This document shows positions 1 to 9,872 of a stretch of DNA of 64,000 bases, in pieces (the first letter of the stretch is position 1; every line of letters begins with the position of its first letter). This stretch comes from Plantago major (Eukaryota; Streptophyta; Magnoliopsida; Lamiales; Plantaginaceae): NCBI GenBank assembly GCA_026545765.1, contig CM048839.1, forward strand, positions 23,684,566-23,748,565, in the 5' to 3' direction. Position numbers and translations under genes: made by a program. The notes beneath the pieces are model-generated. The model saw only the letters and a program-made list of their open reading frames with translations, was not told where the DNA came from and ran no database searches.

Positions 1-3000
1 CACCTAGGCACGCCGCCAGACAGCCGCACCATGACCCTGCACAAGTGCGACAACAATATCGAACGAGGGATCGACCGTTGCCTGCTCGCCCTGTGGACCC
101 AGATGCGTCAACATCAGCCTCTGGAGCTGTTTCTCCAGGCCGCGCAGCTGAGTCATTACCACCAATTCATACACAGAACGGGTTTGAGGCTTTAGGTCAA
201 TTGACTGACCATGACGCGCCTCTGACCCGAAACCAATGTTAGCCTGGAATACACGGGGGCTAAACAAAGTAGCTAAGCATCGTGAGGTTGGCTCCCGCCT
301 CAATTCGCTTAATGTTCATATTGTTGCTTTGCTAGAGACTAGAGTTAAAGAACCGAATGCTATACGAATCAGGACTCGTTTTGGTAATAAGTGGTGCTAT
401 CAGGATAACTACTCACAACATCCGAATGGGCGTATTTGGATTCTTTGGAATGATCAGAGGATTAAGGTACATGTACATTCTATGTCTGGCCAGTTTATTC
501 ATTGTGGCATCTATGATTTGACGGACACCTTCACTCAGTGGGCCACTTTTGTTAATGCTCATAATAATCTAGAGAAACGTAGAGAACTTTGGTCTGATAT
601 TGAGGGTTTATCCTTGATCGTTACTGGACCCTGGATGGTTATTGGGGATCTAAATAATGTTCTTAGACCACTGGATAGAGTAGGTGGCAATCCAGTCACA
701 TCTTCTGAGTTCGTGGATTTGGAGGCGATGATGGGGTCGGCTAATCTAGTTGAAAAGGAGATGGAGGGTGATTACTTTACTTGGTCAAATAAGCAAAACC
801 AGGCTATTATCTACTCACGTATTGACAGAGCGTTGTGTAATCCGGACTGGTTCCTCAAGTTCCCTTCCTGTAAGATTCATGTCCTGGATGTAGGAGTCTC
901 GGATCATTCCCCTTTGCATGTGATTGACTCGACTACTGCACCTTGCTTTAAGCCCAAGCAGTTTCGCTTCATGAATAGTCTGACTTCACATGTTGATTTT
1001 CTTACTACCGTGCAAGCTGTATGGAACCAGGAAGTTCATGGGCAGCCTATGTATATCCTATGGAGGAAACTGCAAATGCTACAGCGACAATTAAAACCCC
1101 TCACACGGCTACTCCTAGGCACTACCCGCAAACTTGAGGAGTCGCGCCTTGAGCTCTCACGCACACAGCAAGCATTAATCCAAGATCGTTTCAATGTGGG
1201 GCTCATTCAACAAGTTAAGCAATGTACGGAGGATGTGATTAAATGGAATAACATGGATGAGATGATTATAGCACAAAAGGCTAAAGTCCACTGGCTTCGT
1301 ACTGGAGATGGCAACAATGCGTTCTTTCATGCTACTGTCCGAGAAAAGAACCGCAAAGTGGGTATAACGTAACTTGTAACACATGATGGGCATGTATTGA
1401 CTTCACCTCAAGAGTTAGAGCAGGAGATCCTGCGCTTTTATGAAGGCCTCGTAGGTTCGGCTGTGCAGCAACTCCCTAGCGTCAATATTGATGCTCTTCG
1501 CTCTGGTCGACAGCTTAGTAGGGAAGAACGACTTGAGTTGATAACCCCCATTACAGAAAAAGAAATCTGGGCAGCTCTTAATGATATAGGCTATAATAAA
1601 GCTCCGGGGATAGATGGCTACAATGCAAAATTCTTTAAATCTGCTTGGAGTATAATCAAAGGTGATGTTATTAGCTCAGTTATGGACTTCTTCCACTCTA
1701 GACATATCTATGCCGTGGCCAACTGTACTTTGGTCACTCTAATCCCGAAATCTGCTAATGCATGTACAATGAAAGAGATGCGACCGATTTCTTGCTGCTC
1801 TACTATTACAAGATCATCTCTAAAATCCTCACTAGGAGATTGAGTCGGGTAATTAACTCGGTAGTAGACGAGAGTCAATCTGCTTTCTTACCTGGCAAGG
1901 TAATCCATGATAATATCTTACTGTATGATTCAGATGGATCTACAAAAGGCATTTGATACTGTGGAATGGGCTGCATTACAATCGATCTTGGAGGAGATGG
2001 GTTTCCCGGCACAATTTGTTGCTTGGATTATGCGATGTGTAACGACGGTCTCTTATCGTTATGCTATAAATGGCACCCCTTCGCAGCCTAAAGGCTAAGC
2101 GAGGCCTCCGGCAGGGTGATCCTATTTCCCCGCTGTTGTTTGTTGTTATGATGGAGTACTTACACCGAGTTTTGGGACTGCTTAAGAGAGATCCGGATTA
2201 CAACTTTCATCCCCGATGTGAAGCACTGGGAATAACAAATCTCTGTTTTGCAGATGACCTCCTTCTCTTTACTAGAGGTGATCCCAGATCTGTTGCGTTG
2301 CTTTTAGACCAGTTTCGTATATTCTCAGCCTCAATAGGTCTCTCGGCAAATCCCGGCAAATGTCAGATATTTCTAGGTGGTGTTGCGCGAACCGTAAAGG
2401 AGGAAATTGTACAAATGACGGGCTTTAAGGTGGGCAAGCTACCTATAAAATACCTCGGAGTTCCACTCTCCACCCGCAAGCTTTCCATCCGGGATTGCCA
2501 ACCTTTGATTGACCGAATTACCTCCAGAATTCGGCATTGGACCTCTAAGCTTCTAAGCTACGCGGGTAAATTTCAACTCATTCGTAGTGTTTTGCATGCT
2601 ATGACAAGCTACTGGATTCAGGTTTTCCCTATGCCATCCGCTGTTTTAAAACGCATTGAATCCATTTGCCGCTCTTTCTTATGGAGTGGCACTGATGCAA
2701 TCACCAGAAAGTCACCTGTTGCATGGGACAAAGTATGTGACGAAAAGAACGCATGAGGCCTGAATTTGACATCGCTTGCTGATTGGAATAAGTGCACCAT
2801 CGCTAAATTACTATGGAACTTGTGCATCAAAGCCGATAAACTGTGGGTGAAATGGATACATTGTTATTACATAAAGGAACGTGATGTCATGGATGTAACA
2901 TTAACTGCGAATTGTTCCTGGATTATAAAAGCCATCATGAAGACTCGCGCATTAGTGCAATCATCTCGCACTTGGCCGCTGACACTGTTGGCTCGACAAT

Positions 3001-3668
3001 TCCCCACAAGATTATTATATAAGGAGATACGCGGGGAAAAGCAAGATGTTAAATGGAAGAAGTTTTGGTTTGGAAACAAAGCACGGCCCAGAGCTATGTT
3101 CTGTACTTAGATGGCACTAAATGATCGCTTAGCGACGAAGGATAGAATTCGAAGATGGAACCCCGGCATCGATCCATCCTGCCTATTCTGCCCCAATGTC
3201 GAAATACAGCAGTACCTCCTATTCGAATGCCCCTATACAAATCGTATTTGGCTCCGAGTGATGAGATGGCTACGAATTAATCGAACTCCTCAAGGCTGGA
3301 CTATGGAACTTGATATGATGTGTCGACGTTTTGGTGGGACGAGTTGGAAATCAAAGTTCCTCAAAAGAGCTTTTGCTGAAACCATCTATGCCGTATGGAT
3401 CGAGAGAAACACAGTCTGTTTCCAGCAAAAACCTGCGAACCCACATCTGGAAGACAAAATTATTGATGTATTAATTAATAGAACATGGATAGATCCCCAT
3501 ATGAGAGCGCACTGCGCCCGATTAATGTTAGCTTGATAGAGTAGCTTGTTTAGCCTTGATTCTACTTGTCGTTTAGATTATTCTGGATACTTTTGCCTGG
3601 ATCCTTGGATCGCCGTGTACTTATTGGTTGGAAGGAAATAAAACGTTTAATGTTCGTTCCAAAAAAAA
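1..3668 (+). mobile_element. L1-type LINE, decayed, 5' end outside window
   Basis: Plant L1-clade non-LTR retrotransposon. From about 236 an APE-type endonuclease can be read, starting LAWNTRGLNK and including ALLETRVKEP, then SDHSPL near 900. A reverse transcriptase follows, with KAPGIDGYNAKFFKSAW near 1600, GLRQGDPISPLLF near 2110 and the catalytic FADD at about 2247-2258. A zinc-binding zf-RVT region lies at about 3040-3260. The 3' end is a short A-run at 3661-3668. No RNase H domain is visible, unlike the LINE at 41574-45214. The frame is broken by in-frame stops near 1370, 2754 and 3108 and by frame changes near 1790, 1930 and 2090, so this copy is dead. Bases 1-235 may be the tail of ORF1 or the inter-ORF spacer. 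The 5' end and target duplication lie outside the window. Confidence 0.9.
236..3536 (+). pseudogene. LINE ORF2: endonuclease / reverse transcriptase / zf-RVT
   Basis: Remnant of the LINE polyprotein. An intact copy would nick target DNA and copy its own RNA at the nick. Domain order is APE endonuclease (about 236-930), linker (to about 1500), reverse transcriptase (about 1560-2400), thumb and connection (to about 2760) and zf-RVT (3040-3260; CLFCPN and FECPYTNRIW visible). The metal-binding FADD box is present, so the catalytic residues outlived the reading frame. At least three frame changes and three stops interrupt it. The ATG at 236 is only the first in the endonuclease frame and may not be the original start. 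Confidence 0.85.
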
Positions 3669-4186
3669 TAAGAGTGGGGTATTTTATGGGGTAGGGATCC
3701 ACCTTCAAATTTTCAATATACTACTAACACTTAGCTATATGCCTATATTTTTAACTTGTTTGGTGAGTAACACCATCTTTTTACATTACAGAAGATAATT
3801 AACACTTTTTGTATCATCGTAAATAAGTTGTCACTAAATTCTATTAAGAACGTGCATCTAATAAGGAATTTTAAGCTTTAAAGTAGTTATTAAAATCTTG
3901 TACTAACTTGTAAATGTAAGAGAATACATAGTATGATAGTGTAGATTTTAACAAAACATACATATAAATTTGAACTCGCTCCACACGCGTAGTGTGCACA
4001 TGTGTCACTTTTCTAGTATTTATATTTTTTATATATAATACTAGCATTTACGTAACACGCTATGTGTGTTAAGGAGGGTTTTTATATAAACCAATGAATT
4101 TGTGATTTTTAAAAACATTTAAAAATAATAAATAAAAGAGAGAAACTTACGCCAATGTGATTCAAACCCTGCACCTTCAACTTAAA
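3669..4186. other. AT-rich intergenic DNA, no gene seen
   Basis: No coding signal. Around 3990-4060 there is an imperfect inverted repeat built from CTAGTATT and AATACTAG. It may be the core of a small MITE, but I could not fix its ends or a target duplication. Confidence 0.5.
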
Positions 4187-4446
4187 CAATGACATATGTA
4201 TGTAACAGATTCAAATTTAATAAGTAAGATCAACGGATGAGATTTAAATTGAATTATAAATTTAATGAAACTTTGTGAATTATTATACTACTTTGAATAT
4301 ATATAAGTGGACAACACAATGACACATGTATGTACCAGATTCAAATTTAATAAGTAAGATCAACAGATGAGATTTAAATTGAATTATAAATTTATTAAAA
4401 CTTTGTGAATTATTATAATACTTTGAATATATATAAGTGGGCAACT
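4187..4446. repeat. Two-copy tandem duplication, 130-bp unit
   Basis: The sequence beginning CAATGACA(T/C)ATGTATGTA at 4187 recurs at 4317 with only a few differences. Both copies end in ATATATATAAGTGG. The period is 130 bp. The units hold no ORF. The few mismatches suggest a fairly recent local duplication. Confidence 0.85.
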
Positions 4447-4832
4447 ATCGGTGTTATGCAATTGAGTACTTAATTTAAGCTAAATTGAACTCATTTGTAA
4501 TATATACGTAAATAAGACTTTAATTATAAAAAATAAATCTGTTTTATTCTATTAAATTACAAGCCATAATTCAACTCCAATAAAATCAACTCATCTTTTA
4601 AGAAAATTCAATCTGTCTTCTACAATTAAATTTTAAGCTATAATTCAACACTAGTAAAATCAATTTTTAATTTAAAAAACAACGATAACTAATATTTCTT
4701 CTCCAACTAAATTAAAATAGATCAATTTGTACTAACTCAAACCCTAATTTAATTCGAAAAGAGGGAATCTATTATCAGAAACAACGAACGTATTACTTAT
4801 CTTCATATACTTCTTTCATTATTTGTAACTAA

Positions 4833-5063
4833 GGTTTCATTTTGTTTGAGGGAAAATGGGGGAAAATAAAAAAAAATAGGGGAAAATTATATTTTCCACC
4901 ATTTGGTAGTTCTCATGAAATCCTGAAAAATTTATGAAAATTTATATAAAATACATCTATCTTCACAAAATAAGGAAAGTTGTTTTTCCTTCACATTTTC
5001 CAGAAAAATCCTATTTTCCTTTTTTTTTTTTTTTTTCCATTTTTCCTCAAACCAAATGAAACC
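4833..5063. mobile_element. Tourist/Harbinger-type MITE, 231 bp
   Basis: Terminal inverted repeats run inward as GGTTTCATTTTGTTTGAGG on the left and, read from the other strand, GGTTTCATTTGGTTTGAGG on the right. TAA flanks both sides (4830-4832 and 5064-5066), the target size of PIF/Harbinger elements. The interior holds poly-A, poly-T and GGAAAA runs and no ORF, so it is non-autonomous. Confidence 0.75.
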
Positions 5064-5152
5064 TAAGTGCTACAAAAACACGCTTATCGTGTTTTCAGGT
5101 TATCGTCTATCGTTAGAAGACACAAAAATTCAAATCTCGTGACTTGTATGCG

Positions 5153-5379
5153 CGATTTGACATGTTCACGATGCTCCACATGTAGTATTTATTTGTTCTA
5201 AATTGGCTGCTGCTAAGATAGAGATAAGCTTAATTTTAATTATTAAGCTTTAATATGTTTGTAAAGACTGCGCTACTAGGTAAACTATAGCATAATCGAC
5301 CAAGAAAAGTAATCTAGCTATTCACATTATCCGATTATACCTTCACAGGACATTAACTTAATTAGCTAGTATCATCGGA
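5153..5379 (+). repeat. Left arm of a long inverted repeat around the PCR1 block
   Basis: This stretch matches the reverse complement of 9621-9842 over about 220 bp with small gaps. Shared words include CGATTTGACATG/CGATTTGGACATG, AATTGGCTGC and an exact ACCTTCACAGGACATTAACT. The two arms enclose PCR gene 1 and the phosphoglucomutase fragment. No terminal motif of a known transposon was recognised at its edges. Confidence 0.75.
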
Positions 5380-5534
5380 TGAACCTGCATGATCTTTTTT
5401 TTTTTTTCTTTTCCAAAAGTTTGATCCTTTTCCTTAAAAGTGACTTTTCCAATGAGGTGAACACGAACGTAGGTCATTTTTAAGAGGGTGACTCTTTTAA
5501 AGGTGTTATTTTATATCCATAAATATCCTACTTA

Positions 5535-5667
5535 GGCTATATTCTCTTCTACTGTAATTTTTTAAATTGAACTGAACTGAATCGAACTGAACTGAACTGA
5601 ATTGTAGTATAAAATATAACTAAGTAGAACTGATATGAATGAGTTTTCAATTGAAAATAACATATCG
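5535..5667. mobile_element. Tourist-type MITE with GAACT expansion
   Basis: Flanked by TTA on both sides (5532-5534 and 5668-5670). The interior resembles the MITE at 40230-40342: GTATAAAATATAACTAAG here against GATAAAATATAACTAAG there, followed by GAATGAGTTTTCA against GAATGAAGTTTTCA. This copy has gained a run of GAACT repeats at about 5572-5606. The termini have diverged. Confidence 0.6.
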
Positions 5668-5839
5668 TTAATTGAACTCAAACAGACAACAAACATCAGT
5701 GCACTGCAAGGTGATTACATTTCATGAGGAAATTATGTTCCACTAGCCACTAAATTATATGCTAGCTGCTACTCCTCCATTATTCAATTACAAACAACTT
5801 GCTTAAATATTTACTCTAAAATTGAAATTACCAGTAGTA

Positions 5840-6055
5840 CAAAATAAATGTACAGTTTGACTTTTAAGTTATTTTCGAAATCGATTTTTGACCACAAATT
5901 AATAAAATTATATTAATAAATTTCAAAATTGTACTTTCATAAAATAATTTTATACTTAAAATATTTTTCCAATATAATCTAAAAGTGATTTTTGGTAAAA
6001 GTCGACATTTAAAATTACATTAAAAGTCAAGGCATTTGTTTCGAAACGGAGGGAG
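5840..6055. mobile_element. Stowaway-type MITE
   Basis: The right end reads CGGAGGGAG followed by TA, the usual Stowaway terminus and target. The left end is eroded, but the subterminal TTGACTTTTAA recurs inverted near the right end. The flanking word TACAAAATAAAGG occurs without an insert upstream of PCR gene 2 (near 13730), which supports an insertion here. Confidence 0.6.
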
Positions 6056-6154
6056 TACGAAATAAAGGTGGCTAAGAGCATTCTTAACCCGTAGAAATCT
6101 TCAAACATGTCAGTGTTTACCTTACTGATTGAGCAGCGTAGACAATTCTTACTT

Positions 6155-6163
6155 GACAAAATC
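6155..6163. repeat. 9-bp target duplication, left copy
   Basis: GACAAAATC directly precedes the 6164-7113 element and is repeated exactly at 7114-7122. Confidence 0.9.
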
Positions 6164-7113
6164 GGCAAAAATCCAAAAAAGGTACAGTACAATGTGCACC
6201 GACCATTTTGGTATCAGTAGAATGTACCTGTCCAAAAAGGGTACACTACAATGTTATTGCGTCCAAAAGAGGTACTCCGGTGATTTTTCAAACCAAAATG
6301 ATTATGTGGCAATCGAAGACTGACATGTAGGCGTTGTTGACTGTTGACTTTTGATTAAATTGATTTAAATTTTTATGAAAAATACATAAATTAATTTAAA
6401 TTTATATAATATATGAAAATTACGAAATTAAAATAAAAAATCATGAATTTATTTAATTAGCATAAAATTAATATAACTACAGAAAAAATAAAGAAATTTT
6501 TAAAAAAATGATAAAAATGCATAAATTGTAAAAATAACAGAAAATGAAAAGAATATGTGAAAATTGTGAAAAATTGGGTTGGACAATTAGGGGAATGAGT
6601 TGAAATACACTTAAGTAATTATGCAATTCTTCATTTAATTTTTTTTTCTTTAAACCTACTTCAGGTCTTTTTAAGAAAGTTTAGGTTTGTATCAAAATTG
6701 TTGTTCCCTTTTCCTTCACGTTTTTAATTTTTTTATAATTATTTTAATAATTAATGTGTTCTTTTAAATAATTTTATGTAATTTAATTTTAATGTTTTTG
6801 TAATATTTCATTTTTAAACATTTTTTCATTTTTATGATATTTTATATTTTTGTATTTATATTAATTTCATGTTAATAAATAAAGTTAACCATTTTTTAAA
6901 TTTTCAAATTTTATATGAGAATGACATATGTATTTCAATTTGATCAAAAGTCAACAGTCAATGAAGTCTACATGTCAGTCTCCGATTGCCACATCATCAT
7001 TTTGGTTTGAAAAATCATCGGAGTTCCTTTTTTGGACGCAATGTTATTGTAGTGTACCCTTTTTGGACGTGTACATTCTACACATTGTACTATACCTTTT
7101 TTGGATTTTTGCC
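6164..7113. mobile_element. Non-autonomous MULE-like element with about 190-bp inverted ends
   Basis: The ends are GGCAAAAATCCAAAAAAGGTA and its reverse complement. The inverted repeat continues inward for about 190 bp per side, taking in GGGTACACTACAATG and AAAAGTCAACAGTCAA, and the element is flanked by exact 9-bp direct repeats GACAAAATC. Long inverted ends with a 9-bp duplication are the hallmark of Mutator-like elements. The AT-rich core has no transposase. The corresponding place upstream of PCR gene 2 (about 13855-13875) lacks the insert. It lies about 50 bp upstream of the PCR1 TATA box. Confidence 0.9.
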
Positions 7114-7161
7114 GACAAAATCCGACCAATCAACTTCCATATTTAATCCTGGCTAGCCAAC

Positions 7162-7169
7162 TATATAAA
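7162..7169 (+). promoter_or_regulatory. TATA box of PCR gene 1
   Basis: TATATAAA lies about 110 bp upstream of the ATG, within a stretch conserved at PCR gene 2 (CTATATAAACCACTTTCTGC) and partly at PCR gene 3. Transcription probably starts near 7195. Confidence 0.65.
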
Positions 7170-7278
7170 CCACTTTCTGCACCTAGTTTTATGCATCTTA
7201 TTACTCAATTATACGTACGTAGCTTCTTAAACATTCTTCTTTCAGATTCTTCAGAAACTTCATAACACTCTCTGAGAT

Positions 7279-8142
7279 ATGGATGCTCACCAGAAACCAC
7301 CTAAGAGCCACGGACACCCGATCACTGAAGGGCCCTGGTCTACCGGTCTTTGTGGCTGTTTCTCCGATGTTCCCAATTGTAAGTTTGTCTTCGAGTATTT
7401 GAATGTCTTACAGATATCGTGATAGCAAACTAATTATGTTGAACAAACTCACAAATTAACTAGCTTATCAGCTTTAAATTTTAACTACCTTATCATCTAT
7501 CATCTACAGTATAATCGATTATGTCCACTGTGGGTCCGCCCCTAGCCTTTCCGACCTTATTGATCAGTTGTTTTCCAATTGTATTGCAGGTTGCTTGACA
7601 TGTTGGTGTCCATGTGTAACATTCGGACAGGTTGCCGAGATAGTAGACCGGGGATCCACTTGTAAGTCCAAAAACACCAAACTACATGTAATCCTTACAG
7701 ATCATAATTTTCGGCATTGAAAATCAATCAGGAAGTGACATGTTACTGATAAAATGCAGCTTGTGGAGCGAGTGGAGCTTTATATACACTAATAGCCATT
7801 ATAACTGGGTGCGGTTGTTTGTATTCGTGCTTCTATCGCCAGAGGATGAGGAAGCTCTACATGTTGTCTGAGAATCCTTGTAATGATTGCCTTGTCCATT
7901 GCTTCTGTGAGTCGTGTGCTCTCTGCCAAGAGTATCGCGAACTCAAGCATCGTGGATTCGACATGTCTCTCGGTATGATCTCTAATCTGTAGATTTTTCG
8001 TAGATAGATGATAGTATGGTGCTATTGATTGACCAACTTTTCATATATTTCTATGAAATTTTTAGGATGGCATGGAAATGTTGAGAGAAATCAAGGTTTG
8101 GCAATGACAGCCCCCTCGGCTCAGGGAGTGATGAACCGTTAA
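7279..8142 (+). CDS. PCR: PLANT CADMIUM RESISTANCE (PLAC8) family protein, copy 1
   Basis: Four exons: 7279-7378, 7590-7661, 7760-7972 and 8066-8142. All introns are GT-AG, and together the exons encode 153 residues. The PLAC8 core is present: CCLTCWCPC, then [13 protein letters not shown], the hydrophobic segment [19 protein letters not shown], the cysteine-rich [19 protein letters not shown], and GWHGN near the end. Family members are small plasma-membrane proteins linked to zinc and cadmium efflux (Arabidopsis PCR1/PCR2) or to organ size (FW2.2/CNR). Which role applies cannot be told from sequence. The ATG chosen is the first after the TATA box and matches copy 2 (MDAHQK). Exon phases equal those of copies 2 and 3. 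The gene looks intact. Confidence 0.93.
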
Positions 8143-8559
8143 AGTCGCCAGATGACATTTCACTTGTGTAATCTTCTAAAATTGTTAATGGAATTTGCGT
8201 GTTACTATATTCTATCTTGTTGGATATGTAAAAGTTTGGTGTAATTTGTAAACAGGGGATAGATATTTGATAGAGACAAACACATGTATTTGTCTTTTTG
8301 CTGGTTTTGTGCCTCTGTTGATTTCTGGTTGTATAAGATCGACTGTAATGTTATAAATTCAGAATAAATATAACATTGCAGTTATACTATTTTGCTTCGT
8401 TTTAGATGCTAGGGGATAATTACGGGTACACATCTAATAAAATGTGTAACGTACTTGCAAGTTACATGTTGTATAACATCCCTCACATACTATATATATA
8501 TATAATGCCATCTAGAATGAAAATGCAAGTTGTAACTCCCAAATTTAACTCCCTCCAGG
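8143..8559. other. 3' flank of PCR gene 1
   Basis: Contains the probable 3' UTR, with an AATAAA-type signal near 8365. The word TGGTGTAATTTGTAA near 8235 corresponds to the uninterrupted form of the site where the copia element entered beside PCR gene 2. No other gene is seen. Confidence 0.6.
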
Positions 8560-9205
<646 letters not shown>

Positions 9206-9620
9206 TTGTCTTTAAGATATTGCTAAATGTTCTGTTCTCCCACAAAATTGACCATGTATTGTCTAGTTTTCTCAAAGTTGCTGATTTGCTCCAATTATCC
9301 CCTCAATTTCTGCGTAATAAAATGGGGATCCATCATCCATCCGTCGCCAAATCATTCCAGATCGATCACCTCAGTCCCAATTTCTAAGAACCCTAAATTC
9401 CAAAATGATTCAATCGAATCGAATGAATCTCTAAATTCTAGTCGTTAGCTTTGTTGGACATAATCAAGCGGAATACGGGGTTGGACTTATGGTTCTTCAA
9501 AGATGGAATTGTTCAGAATTAACGAAAAGCTGACACATGTTACGTAAATAGTAAAAATGGTCAAAATCAGGTTAATTTGGTCAAAATTGATCAAATTCAC
9601 CAGAAAATTTATCGGCTAGA
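9206..9620. other. Intergenic stretch, no gene recognised
   Basis: No supported gene. The words CCCAATTTCTAAGAACCCTAA and ATTCAATCGAATCGAATG near 9380-9430 look like leader sequence of some gene, but no coding exon follows. Confidence 0.4.
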
Positions 9621-9842
9621 TTGATCCAGTGATACTACCTAGTAACCTAGCCAATTAAGTTAATGTCCTGTGAAGGTATAATTGGATAATGGAGAAAATA
9701 GACTGCTCGATGAACTACATACTACCTAGTAGTGCATTCTTTTCAAACATAATAGTATAGTATTAAAGCTTATCCCTGTCTTAGCAGCCAATTCAGATCA
9801 AATAAATACTTACATGTGAAGCACATGAGCATGTCCAAATCG
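9621..9842 (-). repeat. Right arm of the long inverted repeat around the PCR1 block
   Basis: Reverse complement of 5153-5379 over about 220 bp. The distance between the arms is about 4.2 kb. Confidence 0.75.
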
Positions 9843-9872
9843 TGGAAATAAAGAGACTAGTGAGCCAATATA

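Noticed and set aside
3960-4090. Inverted-repeat MITE around CTAGTATT/AATACTAG
   Set aside because: Palindromic words exist, but ends and target duplication could not be defined.
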